From assembly GCA_030693575.1 (NCBI GenBank), contig JAUYAG010000169.1:1-38275 (forward strand): a stretch of DNA of 38,275 nucleotides, read 5' to 3'. The notes under the pieces were generated by a model. That model ran no database searches and was not told the DNA's origin. It saw nothing but the letters and a program-made list of their open reading frames with translations. The DNA is from Brevundimonas sp. (lineage in GTDB: Bacteria; Pseudomonadota; Alphaproteobacteria; Caulobacterales; Caulobacteraceae). This document shows positions 25,403 through 31,885 of this stretch, one piece after another. Position 1 is the stretch's first letter. Each line of letters begins with the position of its first letter. The position numbers and the translations under genes are program-made.

Positions 25403-25810
25403 CTAGCGGATTTCGAGGAACTCGCCCTCAGGCCCGTAGGCTGCGAACCCTCCGAACCGGCCGTCGCGCACGGCCGCGGTCATGGTCTCGAGAGCAAGGT
25501 CAATGCGAGCCTTGTCGGGCGGACGGCCGGCCTGTCCCGAAAGGCTGGCGGCGAACACCACGCTCCAGGGGGGGCCGGCCCGCTCGGCCTCCGAGACCAG
25601 GGCGGCGAAGTCCGCCAAATCCCGCGGTGCCTTGTCGACGCACATCAGCGGCGCGAGCGCGCCACCGCGCCCTGACCGGAAGCGTGCATCCTGTTCCGGC
25701 GTGGCGTTGTCGGGCAGTTCGGCGCCGGCAAAGACGAACAGCAGACGCTGCGGTTCAGGCTCGGCAGCGGCGGCGGCCAGGAGTTGCGGGAAATGCTGGT
25801 TGGGTTTCAT
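25403..25810 (-). CDS. Conserved 135-aa protein, function unknown
   Basis: This soluble 135-aa protein shows LLFVFAGAELPDNATPEQDARF, an MCVDKAPRDLADFAALV block and a C-terminal GGFAAYGPEGEFLEIR. I recall similar proteins in proteobacterial genomes labelled 'ribonucleotide reductase subunit alpha', but nothing in the sequence resembles a reductase: there is a single cysteine and no active-site motif. The ATG at 25810 has no clear ribosome site, while the predicted promoter places the transcript start right next to it, which would give a leaderless message. Its NnrR-like box ties it to the nitrogen-oxide response. Confidence 0.75.
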   Translation of the reverse strand: MKPNQHFPQLLAAAAAEPEPQRLLFVFAGAELPDNATPEQDARFRSGRGGALAPLMCVDKAPRDLADFAALVSEAERAGPPWSVVFAASLSGQAGRPPDKARIDLALETMTAAVRDGRFGGFAAYGPEGEFLEIR

Positions 25811-25817
25811 CCGCCGG

Positions 25818-25859
25818 ACGGTAGGGCATGCGGCCCGGTCCTGTCTTGCGCCGGCGCAA
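25818..25859 (-). promoter_or_regulatory. NnrR-like palindrome and promoter of the 135-aa gene
   Basis: TTGCGCCGGCGCAA at 25846-25859 is a perfect 14-bp palindrome of the form TTGCG-N4-CGCAA, the type I associate with NnrR sites in alphaproteobacteria. A weak -10-like TACCGT on the minus strand (25818-25823) is centred 32 bp away, giving a predicted start at about 25811, one base before the ATG. The other boxes in this window are of the TTGAT type, so a second regulator may act here. Confidence 0.65.
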
Positions 25860-26112
25860 TTTTATGGACCGGCTCAATAGAGACCGGTCAAACACTGCGA
25901 TCAGTGAGCTTGGCCAACGCCGCGGGCGGGAGGAAGACACTGACCACGTCGGGGTGCCTTGGGCTTCACCATTCCCGATCGCCCGGCAATTACTGCAGTT
26001 CTGGCGACGCTTTGCGACGAAAACCAGGATTGGACGGCATAAGGCAGAACTTCACGATTGATGGACTATGGTTTGCAGCTCAACATGGAAATGAGTGCAG
26101 GAGCCGAATACC

Positions 26113-26400
26113 ATGAGCGCACACTCCTACTCCCTGGATCGTCCCGCCGTGTATCGAGGCCTCATGGAGCGCATGGCCCATGCGCTGGGTATTGATTTGA
26201 AGGCGGCGCTCGAGGACGACAATATCGACCAAGGCCAAATCGAACGCCTTAAGTTGCGCTGCAGCTTGTGTGACCGGCCCGACGCCTGTGCGCGCCTGTT
26301 GTCTGCGCACCCAAACATAGAGAGCGCGCCGGACTATTGCGTGAACTCAAGGACTTTGGCCGAACTTGCGGCAAACGGCCCAGTATTCCGGCTGGGTTAG
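26113..26400 (+). CDS. Small cysteine-rich protein, DUF6455-like
   Basis: This 95-aa protein has an N-terminal helical part (RGLMERMAHALGIDLKAAL) and a cysteine pattern C-S-L-C...C followed about 20 residues later by PDYC, four cysteines in all at about 58-80. The pattern resembles DUF6455, small proteins of alphaproteobacteria; this is a judgement from memory. The four cysteines could bind zinc or an iron-sulfur cluster. The ATG at 26113 has AGGAG about ten bases upstream and is preferred to one 18 bp earlier. It is the last gene of the respiration block and points toward the accessory region. Confidence 0.75.
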   Translation: MSAHSYSLDRPAVYRGLMERMAHALGIDLKAALEDDNIDQGQIERLKLRCSLCDRPDACARLLSAHPNIESAPDYCVNSRTLAELAANGPVFRLG

Positions 26401-26923
26401 TCGCGCCGCCGAACGCCACGTGTTGGGGGCCCGCGGGACGGCTGCGGTCCGACATCCGCACCTGGCTGCTGTGGAGGCACCAAACGAACTGGCCTTCTCG
26501 AGCCGATTGCTGCCAGGGGACCCATGCTCATCTATTTCAGTGACGGCTCGGGTCTCGGAAGATCGGGACGCGATGTCGTCCAAACCGAACTGGCGCAACC
26601 GATCGCGTTGCGGCCGAGGCGCGCCGACCCCGCAAAATCAATGCGCCTCACCGGACAAAACTGTTCTATCTCGCCTCCCAATTTTCTTGACCTCCTCGCG
26701 CCAATTTGGATGAGTTCTCGACCAAGTAACTCTTCGACTCGGCGACGGCATAATTTTCAAACTCGAGCCCGGCAGAGCCGGGGGCGCGCAGGGCGCGTCT
26801 CTTATAAGCGAAGCGAAATTTTGTCTTGCTCGACGGCGCCACCCCGGCGTCCGGCGTAGGCGCGAAGCGCAGATGGCCAAGGGCCCCTTAGCCCAAGAGG
26901 GCGTATCGATATTCGATATGCGT
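26401..26923. other. Gene-poor junction, no supported gene
   Basis: No convincing gene is visible in about 520 bp. Short open frames here lack ribosome sites and have basic, low-complexity translations. The last part becomes AT-richer and contains a TATCGA-TAT-TCGATA palindrome at 26904-26918. It separates the plus-strand DUF6455-like gene from the minus-strand accessory genes. Confidence 0.5.
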
Positions 26924-26964
26924 CTCTAGTCTAATTAGTTTTTAGTACGGCAATTAGACTAGAG
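26924..26964. repeat. 13-bp perfect inverted repeat, AT-rich
   Basis: CTCTAGTCTAATT at 26924-26936 is repeated in inverse as AATTAGACTAGAG at 26952-26964, with a 15-nt loop. It lies between convergent genes and could be a bidirectional terminator, although no clean T-run follows either arm. An element end or protein-binding site is also possible. Confidence 0.7.
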
Positions 26965-26967
26965 ATC

Positions 26968-26986
26968 GACATCGATAAACGATGTC
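26968..26986 (-). terminator. Hairpin directly after the 241-aa gene
   Basis: GACATCG-ATAAA-CGATGTC forms a 7-bp stem with a 5-nt loop immediately after the stop codon of the minus-strand gene ending at 26987. No T-run follows, so termination would be imperfect; it may work together with the 13-bp repeat beyond it. Confidence 0.45.
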
Positions 26987-27712
26987 TCACGCCACTAGGG
27001 CAAGGCTGGCGTGTTCGTGTTCCGGCGTTGCCCAAGAGGTTGAGAAACCAGACCGGTCCAGCCGCGACTGAAGGATAACTCCGGCACCGAGTTGGTCGCC
27101 GTTCGGCGCCGTGGTGGAGAATGTCGGGAGGACGAGGCCAACGCCGTCGATCGATATCGTCGCGCGGGTTGCCTCGCCGTCGAGCAGCACGTGAACCCAC
27201 TGATGGTCAAAATAGACATGGCCGGCGCCGTGCGTCTTCACTGCGCAGACGCCGACAAACTCACCCGAGCCCATCATGGCCGCGACATCAGCCAGTCCCG
27301 CGAGGAAATCCAAGCTCAGCGGATTGAGGCGCTTTGCGTTCGTCTTCTCCATGGTCTTGGTCCAGGTCTTGATGGCTTTGGCGTCCATCAGGGCGATGTT
27401 GACCTTGTGCTGATAGCTGCCGCGGCGGGCGACGTTGATCCGCTCGGGCGGCGCGGTCCAGATCTCGATCGCCATGCCATAGCGGTTCGGCCGTCCGGTA
27501 ACCCGACGACCCTCTGGCCAGTTGTCGAAGATCGCGGCCTGGACGGCGTTCATGGCCTCGATTGGCGGCAAACGGTCCGGCGCGTCGTTTGCAGGCCGGG
27601 AGGGGTCGCTCGCGCCCAGACGAGCGAAGATCATCGACCGGATGGCAGGGTCGGCCTCAGCGGCCTGCTGAACCACCTCCAAGGCCCTGCTGAGGGTGAC
27701 GTCCCCGGTCAT
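26987..27712 (-). CDS. Hypothetical protein, 241 aa, accessory region
   Basis: I do not recognise this protein. The first 60 residues look helical, the middle holds a charged block (TWTKTMEKTNAKRLNPLSLD), and the C-terminal half is rich in beta-type alternation (AGHVYFDHQWVHVLLDGEAT). No signal peptide or membrane segment is seen. The ATG at 27712 is chosen because GAGGA lies seven bases before it and it overlaps the 53-aa gene's stop as ATGA; an in-frame ATG at 27730 is an alternative. The two genes are clearly co-translated. Confidence 0.7.
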   Translation of the reverse strand: MTGDVTLSRALEVVQQAAEADPAIRSMIFARLGASDPSRPANDAPDRLPPIEAMNAVQAAIFDNWPEGRRVTGRPNRYGMAIEIWTAPPERINVARRGSYQHKVNIALMDAKAIKTWTKTMEKTNAKRLNPLSLDFLAGLADVAAMMGSGEFVGVCAVKTHGAGHVYFDHQWVHVLLDGEATRATISIDGVGLVLPTFSTTAPNGDQLGAGVILQSRLDRSGFSTSWATPEHEHASLALVA

Positions 27713-27870
27713 GGCCTGTTCCTCAGGCATTGGCGCACATTGTCGGCCGCTCGACCGATCAGTTCCGTGATGTCGTCGGAGAGTTCCTGCCGATTGGCCG
27801 AGTGAATCTCGTACCGGCCCCATCGTGGGTCCGGGGTAGCTTTGAGGATGAATGGAATACTGGTCTTCAT
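27709..27870 (-). CDS. Small protein, 53 aa, coupled to the 241-aa gene
   Basis: Starting from the ATG at 27870, with AAGGAG six bases upstream, this gives a 53-aa protein beginning MKTSIPFILKATPDPRWGRY and ending in a basic helix (DDITELIGRAADNVRQCLRNRP). A longer frame upstream has no ribosome site and would run through the hairpins. The ATGA overlap with the next gene supports a real, translated unit. Function unknown. Confidence 0.65.
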   Translation of the reverse strand: MKTSIPFILKATPDPRWGRYEIHSANRQELSDDITELIGRAADNVRQCLRNRP

Positions 27871-27890
27871 GGCGCTCCTTGCAGGTTGAC

Positions 27891-28011
27891 GGGGATCGGG
27901 CGGGCCAACGCCGCGATCCCCATCCCCGAGCGAGCGCGCGGCCGCTGCAAGGTCGACATCGGTCGGATCGTTGGCCCGACCGACCACCTATTTAGGATCG
28001 TCTCGCGATCC
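27891..28011 (-). ncRNA. Candidate structured leader: three hairpins, two with complementary loops
   Basis: Reading the minus strand toward the 53-aa gene there are three stems: 28011-27995 (GGATCG/CGATCC, 5-nt loop), 27982-27960 (CGGTCGG/CCGACCG, 9-nt loop) and 27921-27891 (12 bp with one bulged base, 6-nt loop). The loops of the second and third contain GCCAA and UUGGCC, so they can pair with each other. The complementarity extends to 10 bp (CGGGCCAACG with CGTTGGCCCG) if the stems open. The last stem ends 10 nt before the ribosome site. It could be a leader RNA switch or a DNA-level binding region. Confidence 0.45.
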
Positions 28012-28055
28012 GTCGGCGCGGGTCAGTGCTGCCGCTGGGAGATGGTCCAGACCGT

Positions 28056-28307
28056 TCACCGATCGAAGCCTTTGTTGCGAGCGACACCTTCTTCCTCGCT
28101 GAGTGGCCTCAGGGAACTGTGAGCCAAAGAGCAAGACGCCGTCGTTCGCATGCACGCCGAAATGACCTTCATGCAGATATCCTGTTGGATTTTGCGGATT
28201 CTTTCATCCGGCGACCGGGAGCCGATAATCGTCGTCCCCCTAAACATGCCGCGTGGACACCCATTGGACGCAGGGAAATGCAAACTGAAGCGATAGTCGC
28301 TTTTCAC
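28056..28307 (-). CDS. Possible small ORF coupled to the MucR-like gene
   Basis: A GTG-started 83-aa frame overlaps the stop of the Ros/MucR-like gene as GTGA and has GGAG about seven bases upstream, within that gene's end. The translation (KSDYRFSLHFPASNGCPRG...) has four cysteines but no recognisable domain and unconvincing composition. It may be chance. Confidence 0.22.
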   Translation of the reverse strand: MKSDYRFSLHFPASNGCPRGMFRGTTIIGSRSPDERIRKIQQDICMKVISACMRTTASCSLAHSSLRPLSEEEGVARNKGFDR

Positions 28308-28936
28308 AACTCATCTCCGGCGACTGGAGCGCGGGCGCCGGGTTCCAAGAACCGCACAGGCAGCGTCACTCCCAGCGCATCAGTCATGACTGCCTCCCCA
28401 CCCCCATGTGGGCAGTCCTCATTCGAGCTCCGCGCGGGAACGGGGCCGGAGGGGCGTTCGGTGTCCACCGCGTTTTCGCCCTCGGCCGCTCGCCTCTTGC
28501 CGCCCAAGCCTTGTGCCTTGGCCATCTGGGAGCGAAGAGCGCGGTAGCTCGGATGTGTCATTGGGTAGTCCGCCGGCAGCCGCCATTTTTCGCGATACTG
28601 ATCAGGAGTTAAACCGTGAGTATGGAGATGGCGCTTCAGGTTCTTGTAGGGGCGGCCGTCTTCGAAACTGATCATGGCGTCGGTGCCGATTGAATTTTCG
28701 ATCTCGTTCCAAGTCGGAGCCGAGAACGTCGGGCTCTCAGGCTTTGGATCGGCGGTGGGATGACGCAGGCCAAGCAACGTAGCGAAGGTGTCCTGAACCC
28801 GACTCTGCAGGTCTTCGCTGCTCAACTGTGAACCGGTGTTCGAGAGAAGGGCGCTGACGAGTGCTATAGTCCCGTCCCATGCGCTTTGGTCCGCTGCGGT
28901 CCACGTCTCCCCCGGCTCTGCTTCGGTGATCTGCAT
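28304..28936 (-). CDS. Ros/MucR-family transcriptional regulator lacking the zinc cysteine
   Basis: This 210-aa protein contains the Ros/MucR DNA-binding core ISFEDGRPYKNLKRHLHTHG then LTPDQYREKWRLPADYPMTH (about 95-135). In classical Ros the zinc finger starts with Cys in I/V-C-L-E-D-G; here that residue is Ser, so a Cys2His2-type zinc site cannot form and the fold may be zinc-free, as described for some Mesorhizobium Ros homologues. About 60 residues follow the core, rich in Pro, Gly and acidic residues, longer than usual MucR tails. GGAG lies just before the ATG. It probably regulates genes of the accessory region or the host. Confidence 0.85.
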   Translation of the reverse strand: MQITEAEPGETWTAADQSAWDGTIALVSALLSNTGSQLSSEDLQSRVQDTFATLLGLRHPTADPKPESPTFSAPTWNEIENSIGTDAMISFEDGRPYKNLKRHLHTHGLTPDQYREKWRLPADYPMTHPSYRALRSQMAKAQGLGGKRRAAEGENAVDTERPSGPVPARSSNEDCPHGGGEAVMTDALGVTLPVRFLEPGARAPVAGDEL

Positions 28937-29058
28937 TTCACGCTCCGATATGTGCCGGAGCAGTCAGGAGGCTGCTGCGGTCTACGATGGAAAAACCCTC
29001 TGCGAGTGCAGCGGCGATGAATTTGTCGAGCGTGGAGGGCTCTGCCGGGACAATCCGG

Positions 29059-30213
29059 TCAGCCACTTTTGACGTCCGAGAGCGTGGTCCCGTCGTCGGC
29101 CAATGCGGTATCGGTACCGCCTGCCCCGGCCGCTCCGCCGAACGGAACGAACGTCGCGATCAGATGGGGAAACCGTTTGCGGAAGTCGTCGGCCAGCGTG
29201 TCAGCCATAGTGATGACGAGCGGCGCGACCTCCATGGAGGTGTCACACACGATCTCCGACTCCTCCACGCATTCCCTCATGCTGATCGGTGCGACGTAGG
29301 GAGGCTCAGGAAGTGCGGCGCGGTTTGCGTCGAGCCAAACTGCGAGCGCCGGTTCCGTCACCGCGAAGGCGAAGTTGGGGTAGCAGCCGTGATCGAGACG
29401 CCCCATCACAACGGCAACGGGATGGGTTGAGACGGCAACGCCCTCGGTGAAGCGGTCGGCTTCGTCTAGCCTATCCGCGAAGTCGTCGATCGCCGAGCGG
29501 GCTCCCGCTCGGCCCTCAGTTAACATCCACTCCTCAACGATGTCGCTTTGTGAAACGTGGTCGGCGTCATAAAAAAATACGCTCCACGCCATGTCTGTTT
29601 CGACCTGGGTCAGCGGCGGCTCGGCCGCCTCGCGGTGCACCGCAAGGGCTTTCGAGGCCAATAGGTCGTACGTCTTGGCTAGCTCTGGGTCGGATTCCCC
29701 GTCACGACGGGAGCGCAGCCACTCGACCGTTTCGCGGGTCGCGTTGAAGTGAGCTTTCTCCGCGGCGGACGGCGTCCATAGGCCCCAGCGCTCGTCGATC
29801 TTCGTGAACTCGGTCATGCTACCCGGCACCCCGATTTCACTCAGTTCTCGACGCACCTCATCCGCGTCGTCGGGTTGCGGATCGTAGGAAGCCAACACGT
29901 TCCCATACGCCGCAGCGGCGTCGGCGCCCGTCGCGCTGCCGTCGAGGTCTTGGCCCTCAAGGATTTTCTGTTCTATCGAGCCTTCTTCCCACACCTCACA
30001 CAGGCCGTAGACGCTGCCGATAAAGCCGATGTGATTGCTGTGGATCGTCGGCTGAGGAAACGCGACGATCATGCGACCGCTGGGATCAACCAGGTTGATC
30101 TCGTCGACGTTTTGGTCGGCGTCCTTGGGTGCCAGAGTCCAGCCATTCGACACGGCGAGGGCTATAAACTCGTCCATCGTCATCGGTTCGCGGGATGTAA
30201 TGTAGTTCGACAT
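29059..30213 (-). CDS. Hypothetical acidic protein, 384 aa
   Basis: I do not recognise this protein. From the ATG at 30213, with AGGAGA seven bases upstream, it reads MSNYITSREPMTMDEFIALA and is strongly acidic through its middle (DADQNVDEIN, EVWEEGSIE, DDADEVRRELSE). There is no signal peptide or membrane helix. A glycine/alanine-rich C-terminus (FVPFGGAAGAGGTDTALADD) ends the protein. An upstream extension to 30306 lacks support. Acidic, DNA-mimic-like composition is common in mobile-element proteins, but no function should be assumed. Confidence 0.68.
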   Translation of the reverse strand: MSNYITSREPMTMDEFIALAVSNGWTLAPKDADQNVDEINLVDPSGRMIVAFPQPTIHSNHIGFIGSVYGLCEVWEEGSIEQKILEGQDLDGSATGADAAAAYGNVLASYDPQPDDADEVRRELSEIGVPGSMTEFTKIDERWGLWTPSAAEKAHFNATRETVEWLRSRRDGESDPELAKTYDLLASKALAVHREAAEPPLTQVETDMAWSVFFYDADHVSQSDIVEEWMLTEGRAGARSAIDDFADRLDEADRFTEGVAVSTHPVAVVMGRLDHGCYPNFAFAVTEPALAVWLDANRAALPEPPYVAPISMRECVEESEIVCDTSMEVAPLVITMADTLADDFRKRFPHLIATFVPFGGAAGAGGTDTALADDGTTLSDVKSG

Positions 30214-30339
30214 GGGTGGTCTCCTGGCTGCACGAAGCAGCCAATTTTGGATGGGTGAAGTTTGGACGGGCGTGGCCGCCGGTGGGCCGCGGGAAGGCTG
30301 GGTCACTGACGAACCGCGCCAAAGGATTACTGGCGGCGC

Positions 30340-30684
30340 CTAAGGCCGGCTGTGGTTCGACAACATGGTCATGTCGCAGGTACCGAGCCCCTCGGGATAG
30401 CGTTCGCCCCACTCGATCTCGGAGATCCAACTGTTGCGATAGACCTTCACGACGTGAGGCTTCGGGAGTGGCTCGGGATCTGGATCGTCCGGATCGGTCA
30501 GCCACGCCTTCCAGTCCTCGACAGCCTTTTCGACTGCCTCGCCGATCTCATCGGCCATCACGGACCACGGTGAGGTGTCCTCCCAGTTGGGGTCCAGGAT
30601 GAGGACGACCCAGCATCCGTTGAGGGTGGCTTCGAGGTCAGCCGGTGAACGGCCCGCGGCCGGTTTGCTTTTCCGACCGGTCAT
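30340..30684 (-). CDS. Hypothetical protein, 114 aa
   Basis: This small soluble protein has a central acidic proline-rich hinge (TDPDDPDPEPLPKPH) between a helical N-terminal half (EIGEAVEKAVEDWKAW) and a C-terminal beta-like part (VVKVYRNSWISEIEWGERYP). It begins at an ATG that overlaps the stop of the AlpA-like gene as TGATG, so the two form one operon. No family is recognised. Confidence 0.62.
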   Translation of the reverse strand: MTGRKSKPAAGRSPADLEATLNGCWVVLILDPNWEDTSPWSVMADEIGEAVEKAVEDWKAWLTDPDDPDPEPLPKPHVVKVYRNSWISEIEWGERYPEGLGTCDMTMLSNHSRP

Positions 30685-30875
30685 CAGGCAGCCTCGCTCG
30701 TGCTGGCGACGGTGCGCGAGGCAAGCCAGTCTTCGAGGTCAGCCTCGCGATACCGGACATTCGCGCCGCAGCGGATGAAGCGCGGGCCGGCGCCGTAAAT
30801 GCGCCATTTGCGAAGGGTGATTTCGGCCACGCCTAGGCGGCGTGCGACGTCCGTGGTTGAGAGTAGAGTCTCCAA
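30684..30875 (-). CDS. AlpA/excisionase-type helix-turn-helix protein
   Basis: This 63-aa protein is almost entirely a MerR-like winged helix: LLSTTDVARRLGVAEITLRK then WRIYGAGPRFIRCGANVRYR and EADLEDWLASR. This is the pattern of AlpA or Xis-type proteins that bend DNA or control integrases in genomic islands. Its place about one kilobase from the integrase, on the same strand, supports a role in excision or element regulation. Confidence 0.82.
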   Translation of the reverse strand: METLLSTTDVARRLGVAEITLRKWRIYGAGPRFIRCGANVRYREADLEDWLASRTVASTSEAA

Positions 30876-30995
30876 GTTCCATCAGGTCCCGAGAGGCGGC
30901 CAGAGAAGTCCGGCGGCGTCTCGACACCCTTCTGGACGACCAACGAAGGTCGAAATAGATGCTGCAATCCTTCCCGCAGTAACGGAAGCTTTCAG

Positions 30996-31703
30996 TTACC
31001 CATGCCGACCTGGGATCGAGAGTCCGCGCAACTCCATCCTTCTCAAGCCCGCTTTGATGCCATCATCCGTAACGGGGAGGCTGGGGCCTCGGCCCGCCGC
31101 GATTAGAGCATCCGCCCACCGGCGCGCTTCGGCCACCAAGGCGCCAAGCGTGACCGTCTCCTTGCCTTCGCAGAAAGATGCCGCTGCGGGCATGAAAGCT
31201 TTCTCCCAGGTCGGGACACGTTCGCGAAGGTGTGCGCCAATTTTCTGGAGACGAACGACCGCCTCACCATACTGCTGCAAATGACCGGTTCTAACCATTC
31301 CGAGCATGGCATCGACTTGGCCAAGCTGCGCCCCAGCCAGCAAGATACGGGCGTCATCCTCTGCCTTTTTGTCGCTGGTCGGACTGCGGGAACGCAAGGT
31401 GGACTCCGCCACCGCGATGGCCACAAACGCTTCGCACGCGATGGCCACCCGCTCATCATCATTCTCCGCCTGGTGCGCGTCGCAGGCGTCGCGAAGGGCG
31501 CGATACTTGCGCAGTTTTGAGTGGCCACTTGGCAGACGTATCGGAACACCAGCGTCTTCACAGATGGCGATGGCGGTGAGGTAAGTGGCGCGCATGGCGA
31601 GATTTACGATCTCGTTTACATCCCCCTTCGCAATCGCATCTTCGATCTGTGGCATCATCTGATCGGCATGATGACCAACCGGATCAGGCGTTGGATTCTT
31701 CAT
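30996..31703 (-). CDS. Hypothetical protein, 235 aa
   Basis: This mostly helical soluble protein is not recognised. It has long alanine-rich helices (ERVAIACEAFVAIAVAESTL, LVAEARRWADALIAAGRG) and no membrane segment. GGAGG lies eight bases before the ATG at 31703. It sits between the integrase and the AlpA-like gene, all on the minus strand, so it is part of the element module. A 6-bp hairpin lies in its leader. Confidence 0.68.
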   Translation of the reverse strand: MKNPTPDPVGHHADQMMPQIEDAIAKGDVNEIVNLAMRATYLTAIAICEDAGVPIRLPSGHSKLRKYRALRDACDAHQAENDDERVAIACEAFVAIAVAESTLRSRSPTSDKKAEDDARILLAGAQLGQVDAMLGMVRTGHLQQYGEAVVRLQKIGAHLRERVPTWEKAFMPAAASFCEGKETVTLGALVAEARRWADALIAAGRGPSLPVTDDGIKAGLRRMELRGLSIPGRHG

Positions 31704-31726
31704 CGTGGATCCTCCAAGTGGTGGTC

Positions 31727-31750
31727 GGCGATTAGGATCGCCCTATTTTT
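31727..31750 (+). terminator. Hairpin plus T-run, plus strand
   Basis: GGCGAT-TAGG-ATCGCC (31727-31742) followed by CTATTTTT has the form of a rho-independent terminator on the plus strand. No plus-strand gene ends here, so it would stop antisense transcripts, or it may be a leader hairpin of the minus-strand 235-aa gene. Confidence 0.4.
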
Positions 31751-31885
31751 CAGTCACCGTACACGCTCTAGCGGCAGTCAGATGATGCTGTTCATCAGCC
31801 TGGATTTGATTTTCCCCAAGCTAACGCAGGAGCCGTTGCCGTTGCGCGCACCGGCCCCCCGTCCGTCATAGCGGGCAGCTTATCT

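Noticed and set aside
26040-26112. Fnr box before the DUF6455-like gene
   Set aside because: Only one half-site (TTGAT at 26058) is present; the second half does not match.
26524-26859. 111-codon plus-strand frame in the junction
   Set aside because: No ribosome site, Arg/Ser-rich low-complexity translation, no partner gene.
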